Shown: positions 17,433 through 25,952, counted from the stretch's first letter. The stretch is 52,278 bases of DNA from CAZOKN01 sp964580525 (GCA_964580525.1 CAZOKN010000010.1:1-52278), one strand, 5' to 3'. The notes: a model not told the origin generated them from the sequence alone. Numbers and translations are program-made.

Positions 17433-17900
17433 TTATTTTAAATACTTATTTTTAGCCTGTATTTCACTCATCTTTCCATGTAGATAAGCTGTACCAGAAT
17501 TTATCAAAACTTTCTTAGCAAGCGCCTGCCTTCCGAGCAGCATTCTAAAACCCATATAATCACGGTTAGTGAGATTTAGTTCAATCTCCCACAATTCATT
17601 TCCTAAAACAATATTGGTTTTCACAACCGGGCGCTCTTCACACTCACCACCAGAACTCCTAACCACTCTTCTATCTACAACTGGCAACTCACAAAGCCTT
17701 TTCACAGTTTTGTTTCCTTGTATAGGATGCACTTCAAAACGTACAAACTCTTTACCTGATTTTTTAAACTCGTGAATTTTATAGGCGTGAATGGATGAAG
17801 TCCTCGCGCCAGTATCAATCTTTGCGCGTATAGCCGGAACATCAAGGTCAGGAAGTGCGACCCACTCTTGCCAACCTATTATAAGACTGGGAAAACTCAT
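17433..17900 (-). CDS. Retropepsin-like aspartic protease, RimK partner (RimB-like)
   Basis: A small clan AA aspartic protease, formerly DUF785 or ATP-dependent zinc protease. The catalytic motif is AKIDTGARTSSIHAY, with Asp at residue 29; the flap and core include GWQEWVALPDLDVPAIRA and MGFRMLLGRQAL. In Pseudomonas, RimB proteolyses S6 modified by RimK, and the close pairing with rimK here fits that. The frame extends to 17945, but AGGGGG lies 9 bases before the ATG at 17900, giving MSFPSLIIGWQEW and 155 residues. Confidence 0.87.
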   Translation of the reverse strand: MSFPSLIIGWQEWVALPDLDVPAIRAKIDTGARTSSIHAYKIHEFKKSGKEFVRFEVHPIQGNKTVKRLCELPVVDRRVVRSSGGECEERPVVKTNIVLGNELWEIELNLTNRDYMGFRMLLGRQALAKKVLINSGTAYLHGKMSEIQAKNKYLK

Positions 17901-18057
17901 ATAACAAAACCCCCTAGCAACACAAGCCAGCAAAAAGATGGCCATAAAATCTAATACACCAGAGGTTTTAATCTGTAAATAAGATAGCTGAAACTAAAGA
18001 AGTATTTTTATTATAGATATTCAATCATATGGTTAGAGAAACCTATTAAGCCTATAT

Positions 18058-19734
18058 CTAACCTTCTAACATCTCTTTCAAGAACACATTAACTTCCTGA
18101 TTCAAATGCTCGGCTTCTTTGGACAGCATCCTAGCTGCATCGAGAACTTGAGAAGCTGAAGTGCTAGCTGTGTCCGTACCTGTCCTAACAGTTTCTATAT
18201 CCGTTGTTATATTAGAAGTTCCTTTAGCAGCCGTATTCATATTGCTGGCAATTTCTTTAGTTGTTGCATTCTGCTCTTCAACTGCAGCTGAAATTGCAGA
18301 AGAATATTCATCAACATTTTTTATAGAAGATTGAATCAAAGAAAGTGCTGATATAACCTGCTTCGCAACATCTTGTATGCTATTAATATGGCTAGTAATT
18401 TGCTCAGTAGCTTTAGTTGTTTCGCCAGCAAGATTTTTCACTTCCGATGCAACCACAGCAAAGCCTTTTCCTGCCTCACCCGCCCTAGCTGATTCTATAG
18501 TTGCATTCAAGGCAAGTAAATTTATCTGCTCAGCTATATCCTGAATAATTTCTACTATGCTACCAATTTTATTAGCAGCATCACCTAAAGTGTTAGATGT
18601 TTCGCTAGCACTTTCAACTTCCTTAACAGCATTTTTTACTACTTGGCTTGATTTGCTAACTTGTGTTGTTATTTCACGCACTGATGCAGACATTTCTTCT
18701 GCAGCCGAAGCAACATTATTTACGTTTGAAGAAGCCTGCTTCGACGAATCTGCAACATTGGAAGCTTTACTGCTCAAATTAGCTATAACAGCGCTCATAG
18801 ATTCGGAAGTATGATAAAGCTCTGTTGATGCAGAAGAAAAAGTTTGCATTATACTTTGAACCCTTGAACGGAACCTATCTGCCAAAGCATGCATCGCCTT
18901 ACGCTTATCTTCTTTCACTTGAATTTCAGCTTTTTTCTGATCTTCTTGTAACTTCAATTTTTCTATAGCATTTGCTTTAAAAATATTAACTGCATGTGCC
19001 ATTTGACCAATTTCATCAGTACGCTCAAGTCCCTCAACATCAACGTTCAGATTACTTTTGGTTAGATTATCCATTGTGTCTATAAGCTTATTTTGCGGAA
19101 CAAATATAGCTTTCCAAGCATAAAAAGGAACAAAAATAGATATTAATAAAGCAAGGCCAGAAATTAAATATGTTACTTCAACCAACTCCACAACCTTTCT
19201 ATCGCCTTCAACATTTTCTTGCTCAACCCACTTTGCCAAATGGTCGGAAATAGAACCCATAAATTCTTCCAACGCAGAAAATTTAAGCTTAAAATCATCC
19301 ATCTCTTGACTATGATCACTACCTTTTTTCATAGTTTCAAAAACTTTTAGAGCGGACAAATTATATTCGTCAACAGACTTAAAAGTAGATTTAAATTCAT
19401 TCATTATTTCCGGCGGTAACTGCTCTTTACTATTCTTTGTTAAATTATCTAGGAAAACTTTATAATGCTCCTTCAAATCACTTTCGGCATTTTCTATTCC
19501 AACAATATCATTAACCTGCAAAGCTGCTATCCCTGCAAAAACATCTCCTCGCATAGCATCATGCATCATATCCGATTGCATATGCCTCTGAGTAACATCC
19601 GCACCTCTCGATAAAACATCCGCCTGATCTGACGAGGCCACCGCCATCATATGAGTTGTAAAAACCGAGGCGGTCAAGCTTAAAGCAGATATGATTCCTA
19701 TAATAATAAACTTAGTTTGCAAACGTAATGACAT
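18058..19734 (-). CDS. Methyl-accepting chemotaxis protein
   Basis: A transmembrane chemoreceptor of 558 residues: membrane helix at about 8-30, a helical periplasmic sensor domain of about 150 residues, a second helix at about 186-208, HAMP (IDTMDNLTKSNLNVDVEG), and a cytoplasmic signalling domain with the hairpin tip NLLALNATIESARAGEAGKG. AAGG lies 7 bases before the ATG. No cheA, cheW, cheY or flagellar genes are in the window, so signalling partners must be elsewhere. The ligand cannot be inferred. Confidence 0.95.
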   Translation of the reverse strand: MSLRLQTKFIIIGIISALSLTASVFTTHMMAVASSDQADVLSRGADVTQRHMQSDMMHDAMRGDVFAGIAALQVNDIVGIENAESDLKEHYKVFLDNLTKNSKEQLPPEIMNEFKSTFKSVDEYNLSALKVFETMKKGSDHSQEMDDFKLKFSALEEFMGSISDHLAKWVEQENVEGDRKVVELVEVTYLISGLALLISIFVPFYAWKAIFVPQNKLIDTMDNLTKSNLNVDVEGLERTDEIGQMAHAVNIFKANAIEKLKLQEDQKKAEIQVKEDKRKAMHALADRFRSRVQSIMQTFSSASTELYHTSESMSAVIANLSSKASNVADSSKQASSNVNNVASAAEEMSASVREITTQVSKSSQVVKNAVKEVESASETSNTLGDAANKIGSIVEIIQDIAEQINLLALNATIESARAGEAGKGFAVVASEVKNLAGETTKATEQITSHINSIQDVAKQVISALSLIQSSIKNVDEYSSAISAAVEEQNATTKEIASNMNTAAKGTSNITTDIETVRTGTDTASTSASQVLDAARMLSKEAEHLNQEVNVFLKEMLEG

Positions 19735-19882
19735 GTTTATACCTTAAACTGATTATATGAACGATAAAATGCTATAATCGCTACAAAACAACTATAGCTG
19801 CTTTATCCTACTTTTAATTGTAATACCCGATCAAATAAAAATCAATGGTATTATAAAAAAAACCTTGAATTATAAATATAAA

Positions 19883-19916
19883 AAAGGCCACCACTCAACC
19901 AAGAGAGGTGGCCTTT
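19883..19916 (-). terminator. Rho-independent terminator of the EF-hand gene
   Basis: AAAGGCCACC (19883-19892) pairs with GGTGGCCTTT (19907-19916), a 10-bp stem with a 14-base loop. On the minus strand the stem is followed by a T-rich run, 17 bases after the EF-hand stop codon. Confidence 0.85.
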
Positions 19917-19932
19917 AAAAAATTTTATTTAA

Positions 19933-20376
19933 TTATTCCTTAGGTTCAGCATCTTTAACATCAACATTCTTACCCTTCATCGACTCACGATGATTCTTCA
20001 TTTCTTCCTTAGAAATTTTTCCATCTTTATCCGCATCCATTTCATTAAATCTTTCTTCCTGCTTTGCTTCCATTTCTTTTTTACGCTGCTCACGCTCAGC
20101 TTTTTTTGCCTCTTGGAATTTTTGCATTTCGGTTTCTGTCACCTTACCATCTTTATTTGCATCCATTTCAGCGAATCTCTTGTTTGAATCAGCAATAAAC
20201 TCTTCTTTTGAAACCACACCATCGCCATTAGTATCAACAGCTTTCATCATACCACGCATTTTACCCATGCGCTCACCACCTTCTTTAACTTCATCAGTGC
20301 CACTTTGCGCATTAGCAAGGAATACAGCACCTGCAACGCATATTATAGAAGCCACAACTAAAACAACTTTTTTCAT
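19933..20376 (-). CDS. Secreted EF-hand calcium-binding protein
   Basis: A 147-residue exported protein: signal peptide of about 24 residues (cleavage likely after ANA) and three EF-hand loops, DTNGDGVVSKEEF, DANKDGKVTETEM and DADKDGKISKEEM, linked by highly charged Lys/Glu helices. The loops have the Asp and Glu ligands expected for calcium. Similar small EF-hand proteins are common in Proteobacteria with unknown roles, perhaps calcium buffering in the periplasm. AGGG precedes the ATG, and a strong terminator follows, so it is probably a single-gene transcript. Confidence 0.9.
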   Translation of the reverse strand: MKKVVLVVASIICVAGAVFLANAQSGTDEVKEGGERMGKMRGMMKAVDTNGDGVVSKEEFIADSNKRFAEMDANKDGKVTETEMQKFQEAKKAEREQRKKEMEAKQEERFNEMDADKDGKISKEEMKNHRESMKGKNVDVKDAEPKE

Positions 20377-20575
20377 AATAAAACCCTATCTGAATTAAAT
20401 TTATATATTTTTAAAAAGCCAGCAATACCCAACATTCGCGCACAACCAGCAATAGAACATTATAAAATACATATAACGCTAACATAGAAAAAGCAAGTAC
20501 AACTGCTTGGATGCGCTCAGATAAATAAGACTTGAATATATAACCGATTATTGATAGAAGCCCTTTCACAAATAT

Positions 20576-20652
20576 GGGGCCGTAGCTCAGTAGGATAGAG
20601 CGAGTGATTCCTAATCACTAGGTCGTACGTTCGAATCGTATCGGTCCCACCA
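20576..20652 (+). tRNA. tRNA-Arg (anticodon CCT)
   Basis: The cloverleaf folds by eye: acceptor GGGGCCG with CGGTCCC (one G-T pair), D-stem GCTC/GAGC, anticodon stem AGTGA/TCACT with loop TTCCTAA (anticodon CCT), T-arm GTACG/CGTAT with TTCGAAT. The CCA end is encoded at 20650-20652 and a short T-run follows. It reads AGG codons. The remaining bases from 20377 to 20694 hold nothing else I can support. Confidence 0.95.
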
Positions 20653-20694
20653 CTTTTTGTGCTAGCATAATAATATTATGCCTTTTACAATATC

Positions 20695-21759
20695 CTAAGC
20701 ACTAATCTTTTCCAAAACTTCAAAACCAGGAATGCACGCTTTTTCAAGTGCCTTTTTTTCTTCCAAAGGAAGATTTTCCCAAGAAGAGCTAGGCTGTCTT
20801 ATAGAGGCTGAAACCTCAGATATAAATTTATTATCGATATTAGTGATATTCATGAACTCAAATAACTTTGAGATATTTTCTTTCGGCTGCTTTAGTAATT
20901 GATCATACTTAATAGTAAGCAATCGCTCATCTGAAAAATTCTTTAAAGTCTCAGCGGCTGCCATAAGTTCTCCGCTCCAATAGTGACCGTAGATAGATAA
21001 CGGAATATCGTAATTTATAAATGCATTACGATCAAAATGCTCGGGCAGTAAAGGATAAAGCTCATCAGGCAAATCACTTGCAAAACCGCGATCATTATCT
21101 TCATAAGGATCAAGACCTAATATCTCAATCATTTGGAAAGCAGTAATAACCATTCTAAAGCCATAATGCTTACTCATAGAGATAGCACAATCTCTACCGT
21201 CACGTACGATATGTACGAATTTTGCAGTTGGGAACATATCCTTCAAACGATGTATAACTCGCAAGGAACCGCCAGACCGCTCCACCCATAATTTATTGTT
21301 GAAAACAGTTTGCAGATAATTAAATAGAACCAAATAATGATCTTTTATAGGCTGTTCTTTTTGTGCCAGAATAAAATCACGAATTTGTATAAAAAGCTCA
21401 TCACATTTATCGGTCATATGCGGCAATGTTGTCTGCAATATAGCAGGCACACCGGTTTTATCATTATACTTATAGCGCAAATCTTTCCAGGGATATAAAA
21501 CTTCATCCATAGCAACATCGTTGGCTATCATGATATTTTGTTTCTTATGACAACTTCCTATCAGATTCCAAAAATATTCTGCTGATACAGATCCGTCAGC
21601 AAACACTTCTCCAATCTTCGTTCCCAAATCACTTACAAAGGAAAAAAACTCGGAAATACTTAGAATATCTGGATGCTTGTTTATAATGGAAGATAGCAAA
21701 GTAGAGCCGCACCTTCCAGTACCTACAATAAATATAGGAGAGTATCGATCGTTACTCAT
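20695..21759 (-). CDS. PAPS-dependent sulfotransferase family protein
   Basis: A 354-residue cytoplasmic sulfotransferase. The 5'-phosphosulfate loop is FIVGTGRCGSTLLSSIINKH near residue 10, and the 3'-phosphate motif is FVHIVRDGRDCAISMSKHYG near 170. Such enzymes transfer sulfate from PAPS to hydroxyl or amine groups of small molecules, lipids or glycans. It starts 2 bases after the upstream reductase stop, so the two are translationally coupled and likely modify the same product. The acceptor is unknown. PAPS-forming genes are not in the window. Confidence 0.85.
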   Translation of the reverse strand: MSNDRYSPIFIVGTGRCGSTLLSSIINKHPDILSISEFFSFVSDLGTKIGEVFADGSVSAEYFWNLIGSCHKKQNIMIANDVAMDEVLYPWKDLRYKYNDKTGVPAILQTTLPHMTDKCDELFIQIRDFILAQKEQPIKDHYLVLFNYLQTVFNNKLWVERSGGSLRVIHRLKDMFPTAKFVHIVRDGRDCAISMSKHYGFRMVITAFQMIEILGLDPYEDNDRGFASDLPDELYPLLPEHFDRNAFINYDIPLSIYGHYWSGELMAAAETLKNFSDERLLTIKYDQLLKQPKENISKLFEFMNITNIDNKFISEVSASIRQPSSSWENLPLEEKKALEKACIPGFEVLEKISA

Positions 21760-21761
21760 AA

Positions 21762-22892
21762 CTAACGCATTACAGGAATTTTTGCCGCACGCTCAACTTT
21801 CAAAGTTTCCAGATACCAGCCAAGATATTTTATAAGGTCTTGTTTACCTACAGCAAAGTTTTTTAAATTTCTTTCACCAAGTATTTTAGCGCTATTGTTC
21901 CTACTAAATTGCTTAAAACCCCTTAAGTAAGACGAATAGAAATCTACTTTATCATTAAATTTTTTATCTATATCAGAAAACAAACTTTCACTTTCGACAT
22001 ATTCTGGCGGAGTAACTCCAACAGCTTCAAATACAGCATCAACTGCTTCTCTGGCCGTTAACTCATTAGAATTACAAATATGGAAAAAAGGAAGCGATGT
22101 ATCAGATAGGCCTATCTCTACAATCTCTTTGGCAACCATATCTACCGGAACAAAATTAATAGGAACACCAGCATCAACGGCCATTTTAACTCTTTCCGTG
22201 TTTAAAAAACCTTCCTTCACACGATTCATAATACCATTGAATTGCACAAGGCGCCTGGTGAAGCCATATAAACCGCTAAATGTTAAAACACCAAGTGTTT
22301 CGCTATGCCCTACAACAATGCTTGGACGAAAAATTCTGGTTTTAACACCAGTAGAGCCATTTACCATTTTTTCACCAAGTATCTTGCTTGCTTCATATGT
22401 ATTATTTGGCTTTTCAACTTCTGTCAGTATTTCTTCGATATTTCCCTTGTTACTTCCAGCAACGTAAGCTGTACTAACATGGTTAAAATATTCTGCTCCC
22501 AATTTTTTTGCTAGCTCTAATGCTCTCTTTGTACCACCAACATTAATACTGTGAATTTGTTCAGCAAAACGCTCTTCATAATCTAAAGAAGCAGCAGAGT
22601 GCCAAAAATATTGTACTGGAGATTCAATTTGTTTTTCTATAGAGGTCACATCTTCAGTAAGATCTCCCTCGACAGCCAAACAGCGATTATCAATTTCTTT
22701 ATGAAGAGTTTGAGGAAGTTTGTACAAATTAACCAGATTATGAAGTGTTCTAAGTAATCTTGCTTGCGAAGATTCATTTTGTTTAGATCGCACAATGCAC
22801 ACAACATTATTTTGCGTTTCTTGCAAAAGTTCCAAAACTATAGCAGAACCAACAAAACCTGTTGCACCAGTTACCAAATGAACGTTATTCAT
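21762..22892 (-). CDS. SDR of the thioester-reductase/fatty acyl reductase type
   Basis: An extended short-chain dehydrogenase resembling NAD_binding_4 (thioester or acyl-CoA reductase) proteins. The NADP-binding GATGFVGSAIVLELL lies at residues 8-22, followed by a long insertion, FWHSAASLDYEERF, HVSTAYVAG and the catalytic TYEASKILGEKM. The 376-residue length lacks an adenylation or carrier domain, so it is free-standing. It could reduce an acyl thioester to an aldehyde or alcohol that the sulfotransferase then sulfates (inference). Paired palindromes lie 57-92 bases upstream of its start. Confidence 0.78.
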   Translation of the reverse strand: MNNVHLVTGATGFVGSAIVLELLQETQNNVVCIVRSKQNESSQARLLRTLHNLVNLYKLPQTLHKEIDNRCLAVEGDLTEDVTSIEKQIESPVQYFWHSAASLDYEERFAEQIHSINVGGTKRALELAKKLGAEYFNHVSTAYVAGSNKGNIEEILTEVEKPNNTYEASKILGEKMVNGSTGVKTRIFRPSIVVGHSETLGVLTFSGLYGFTRRLVQFNGIMNRVKEGFLNTERVKMAVDAGVPINFVPVDMVAKEIVEIGLSDTSLPFFHICNSNELTAREAVDAVFEAVGVTPPEYVESESLFSDIDKKFNDKVDFYSSYLRGFKQFSRNNSAKILGERNLKNFAVGKQDLIKYLGWYLETLKVERAAKIPVMR

Positions 22893-22948
22893 AACTTTAA
22901 TTCCATTTTTAAATAAATGAGAAAATATCTGTTTTTACTAATATGGCA

Positions 22949-22984
22949 TAATTGCGCAATTAATATACTCTAAATTGCGTAATT
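22949..22984. promoter_or_regulatory. Paired palindromes upstream of the SDR-sulfotransferase operon
   Basis: TAATTGCGCAATTA (22949-22962) is a perfect 14-bp palindrome, and AATTGCGTAATT (22973-22984) is a one-mismatch second copy, start to start 23 bases. Position and symmetry suggest a dimeric regulator's operator. A related element occurs at 33449-33464. Confidence 0.45.
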
Positions 22985-23025
22985 ACAACCGACGATAAAT
23001 TTAAGTTGAGTTAATATATAACATC

Positions 23026-23904
23026 CTAAAATGAAACTTTACCCGCCAGGATACCAATAAGTATAAGCAAACCAAAATATTTATTGGAAGCAAATTTTTC
23101 CATACAGTTTTTTGGATCTTCTATGTTTAAGGTTTTTATCTGCCAGAACAATTGGAATGCGCCTAACATCAAAAAAACATGGTATAAAACGCCTATACTC
23201 ATTGTAAGACCATTAAGCCAAAGTAGAGAAATTGTTATGCCATAAAAGAAATAAAGATATTTTTTAGTATTTCTTCCTAACTTTATTGCTGCCGATTTTA
23301 TTCCAGCAATCATATCATCTTCTTTATCCTGGTGAGCATATATAGTGTCGTAACCAAGAGTCCAGAATATACACGCGATATAAATCATAACTGTGTGAAC
23401 ATTAATATTGTCTTTAATCGCCGCCCATCCCATAAGCGCGCCCCAGTTTATGGTAAATGCCAAAAAAATCTGCGGCCAATATGTGATACGTTTCATAAAT
23501 GGATAAATAAAAACCGGGATAGCAATTATATAACCCAATATAATAGCTGTAGTTGGCAATCTAAATAACAGGACTAGTGATATAAGAAGGAGAAGAAACA
23601 ACAGTAAAACTGCATCCTGAACTTTCAATTCTCCCTTTGGCAAAGGTCTGTTTTTAGTTCTAGAAACTTTTGAATCAACCTTGCGGTCAATAATATCATT
23701 TACAATACATCCGGCACTGCGCATTATCAAAGCGCCAGCTATAAATAATGCATAAAGAAAAAATGGAACTTTGTCCTGAAAAGCAAAACTCAAACTCCAC
23801 ATTGCTGGCCAAAGCAGCAAAAAACTTCCTGTCATATTATCCAAGCGCATAATTTTCAGATACGGTCTTACACTTGAAAATTTAGGATTATCTATCCAAC
23901 TCAT
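23026..23904 (-). CDS. ubiA: 4-hydroxybenzoate polyprenyltransferase
   Basis: Inner-membrane prenyltransferase that attaches a polyprenyl chain to 4-hydroxybenzoate in ubiquinone synthesis. The two Asp-rich Mg-diphosphate sites are visible: NDIIDRKVDSKVSRTKNRPL near residue 68 and DTIYAHQDKEDDMIAGIKS near 184. About eight hydrophobic helices fill the 292 residues. ACGGTAAAG precedes the ATG. Other ubi genes are not nearby; ispA at 36.6 kb supplies isoprenoid precursors. Homogentisate or other acceptors are possible but less likely. Confidence 0.93.
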   Translation of the reverse strand: MSWIDNPKFSSVRPYLKIMRLDNMTGSFLLLWPAMWSLSFAFQDKVPFFLYALFIAGALIMRSAGCIVNDIIDRKVDSKVSRTKNRPLPKGELKVQDAVLLLFLLLLISLVLLFRLPTTAIILGYIIAIPVFIYPFMKRITYWPQIFLAFTINWGALMGWAAIKDNINVHTVMIYIACIFWTLGYDTIYAHQDKEDDMIAGIKSAAIKLGRNTKKYLYFFYGITISLLWLNGLTMSIGVLYHVFLMLGAFQLFWQIKTLNIEDPKNCMEKFASNKYFGLLILIGILAGKVSF

Positions 23905-24122
23905 ACTTTACCGTTTTGCTTAAAAAATTATTCTAATAACCAGTATTACTATAAACACTAAACTAACAACTTTTTCAATAAATCTTTTTTATTCTTTAAT
24001 TCAAAAATGCAACATCAGATTGATAAATATAAATTCTTTTTCAATACCACTATACAACATCTAAAATTATAGCTATTAGTGAATCCACGGATTAATTTAT
24101 CTTATAAAAATGGAGAGTAATT

Positions 24123-24554
24123 ATGAATAAAAATAAATTTTTGGCTTCTGCTGCTTTAGGTTTAGCTGTGGTTGCATTAACATTTGCTGCTAATGCAGCT
24201 TCTACAACTCCAGCTGCTGCTGCAAAAACTGCTGCTCCTGTTGCTGCTGCCGCTTCTGCTGTTAAAGCTGCTCCGGCTGCTGCCGCTGCTGCTGCAACTT
24301 CTGCAGCTGCAACAACTGCTACTGCCGCAGCTCCTGCTGCCGCCTCTGATGCTATGGCAACTGCTACTGGCAAAGAAAAATGCTATGGCGTTGTAAAAGC
24401 TAGCAAAAATGATTGCGCTTCTAAAGCAGGTGGACATTCTTGCGCTGGTCATGCAGCAGCTGATGCTTCTGCTAACGAATTCGTAGTTGTGCCTGCTGGC
24501 CTTTGCGAAAAATTAGCTAACGGTTCTACAACTGAGCCAAAAAGCGTTAATTAA
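24123..24554 (+). CDS. Bufferin-type precursor peptide (DUF2282) with Ala-rich linker
   Basis: Precursor of a ribosomally made, modified peptide of the DUF2282 class. A signal peptide (about residues 1-24, ending FAANA) is followed by about 60 residues of Ala/Thr/Pro-rich low-complexity sequence, then the conserved core with four cysteines: GKEKCYGVVKASKNDC, GGHSCAGHAAAD and VVVPAGLCEKLANGS. In described systems, DUF692 enzymes modify core cysteines and the exported product binds copper. The ATG follows GGAGAG, and its stop overlaps the next start (TAATG). The long Ala linker is larger than in the short family members I know. The operon assignment is strong; metal and modification are inferred. 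Confidence 0.85.
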   Translation: MNKNKFLASAALGLAVVALTFAANAASTTPAAAAKTAAPVAAAASAVKAAPAAAAAAATSAAATTATAAAPAAASDAMATATGKEKCYGVVKASKNDCASKAGGHSCAGHAAADASANEFVVVPAGLCEKLANGSTTEPKSVN

Positions 24555-25420
24555 TGCAATTTAAATTTGATGAAAAACCAATTCCGGTAAAAGCTGGAAT
24601 TGGTTTTCGTTATCCACACTACAAAGAAATTCTTACAAACAAGCCGCCAATCGAATGGCTTGAACTTCACTCTGAAAATTTTTTTTCAGAAGGTGGTATA
24701 GTTTTAGAAATATTAAAAGATGCGCGTGAAATTTATCCTTTTAGTTTCCATGGCGTTGGATTGTCACTAGGCTCCGCAGAAGGTTTAAAAGAACCACATT
24801 TAAAAAAACTCAAAACTCTCGTTGATAATTTTAATCCAGGTTTGGTTTCAGAACATATTTCCTGGGGTGCGGCAGTTGGGGTTTATTTGAACGATTTGCT
24901 TCCCCTGCCCTACACAAAAGAATCATTAGAAATCCTCGTACAAAATATTAAGCACACACAAGATTATATCGGCAGACAAATTCTTGTCGAAAACCCATCA
25001 ACCTATCTGCAATTTAAAAATTCAGAAATGTCTGAATATGAATTTATTGCTGAAGTATGTGAGAAAAGCGGTTGTGGTTTGTTGCTAGATGTAAATAATG
25101 TTTATGTAAGCGCGCAAAATCATAAATTTGATGCGCATGATTATATACGCCAAATTCCTACAAAATTTGTGCAGGAAATTCATCTGGCTGGACATTCAAA
25201 ATGCGAAGTACAGGAACAAACCATTCTCATAGATAATCATGGCGATTATGTAGCAGATCAAGTTTGGGATTTATATAAATTCACCTTAAAACATATTGGT
25301 AAAGTACCAACATTAATAGAATGGGACACCAACATTCCAAGCTTAAGTAAATTATTAAAAGAAGCTCATAAGATCCAGATAATCATAGATAATTTAGGTG
25401 AAGAAAGTGTCGCAGCTTAA
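24554..25420 (+). CDS. DUF692 multinuclear iron enzyme (MNIO/BufB-like)
   Basis: A TIM-barrel, multinuclear non-heme iron oxidative enzyme of the DUF692 family, 288 residues, expected to modify cysteines of the upstream precursor. Candidate metal ligands lie in LHSENFF, SFHGVGLSLG, VSEHISW, LLLDVNNVYVSAQNHKFD, EIHLAGHS and IDNHGDYV, ending with IEWDTNIPSL. All expected His, Asp and Glu positions look intact. The ATG overlaps the precursor's TAA by one base, indicating translational coupling. It is cytoplasmic, so modification would precede export. Confidence 0.93.
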   Translation: MQFKFDEKPIPVKAGIGFRYPHYKEILTNKPPIEWLELHSENFFSEGGIVLEILKDAREIYPFSFHGVGLSLGSAEGLKEPHLKKLKTLVDNFNPGLVSEHISWGAAVGVYLNDLLPLPYTKESLEILVQNIKHTQDYIGRQILVENPSTYLQFKNSEMSEYEFIAEVCEKSGCGLLLDVNNVYVSAQNHKFDAHDYIRQIPTKFVQEIHLAGHSKCEVQEQTILIDNHGDYVADQVWDLYKFTLKHIGKVPTLIEWDTNIPSLSKLLKEAHKIQIIIDNLGEESVAA

Positions 25421-25952
25421 AAAGATACAAGCTAGTTTTGCTGACTATATATATGCGAATAATGATTCTTCCATATTGCCGGAAATCATCGCAGATGGCG
25501 TAAATGAAAAAGCCAGGCTGCAGATTTATAAAGATAATGTACTTATAAATTTAACCGAATCGTTAAAATCAAAATACCCTGTTATTTGCAAATTAGTCAG
25601 TGAAAAATTTTTTAACTATGCCGCCAGTGAATTTATAAAAAAACACCCACCCATTACAGGCAATGTTGAAGAACATGGTGAAAAATTTTCTGATTTTTTA
25701 ATTAGTTTTGAGCCAGTAAAAAACTTAGCATATCTTCCCGATATTGCAAAAATTGAATGGGCACGGCACGTGATTTATTTTGCATCTAATTCACCAGCAG
25801 AATATGTTTTTTCTTCGGAATACCCGCTCGATAAAATTTTTGATTTTGTCGAAAATTATTCAGAGGATAAGCAGCCACCCGCTATCACAAAAACTTCAAT
25901 GATAGTAAAAATCAGCAGACCTGGATTTAAGGTAGAGACAAAATTTCTATAA
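25407..25952 (+). CDS. DUF2063 bufferin partner protein (BufC-like), shortened
   Basis: A DUF2063-family protein thought to recruit the precursor to the DUF692 enzyme. The N-terminal domain is visible (FADYIYANND, then ARLQIYKDNVLINLTESLKS and YPVICKLVSEKFF). The preferred start is a GTG at 25407, 5 bases after AGGTGA; the frame also opens at GTG 25398. It overlaps the DUF692 gene by 14 bases. The protein is about 181 residues and stops just after VKISRPGFKVETKFL, where family members usually continue by some 60 residues. I see no continuation downstream. Whether the short form works is unknown. Confidence 0.8.
   Translation: MSQLKKIQASFADYIYANNDSSILPEIIADGVNEKARLQIYKDNVLINLTESLKSKYPVICKLVSEKFFNYAASEFIKKHPPITGNVEEHGEKFSDFLISFEPVKNLAYLPDIAKIEWARHVIYFASNSPAEYVFSSEYPLDKIFDFVENYSEDKQPPAITKTSMIVKISRPGFKVETKFL

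Noticed and set aside
23970..24046. Direct repeat CTTTTTCAATA upstream of the bufferin operon
   Set aside because: Eleven AT-rich bases 66 apart with no symmetry; not convincing as an operator, and no ECF-type promoter was recognised.
24190..24360. Short repeated GCT/GCA units resembling a repeat array
   Set aside because: No spacer-repeat periodicity; it is a codon-level Ala tract, not CRISPR.
24092..24452. Ala-, Ser- and Leu-rich frames on both strands over the bufferin precursor
   Set aside because: They arise because the GCN-codon tract is open in several frames; only the DUF2282 frame has a signal peptide and conserved core.
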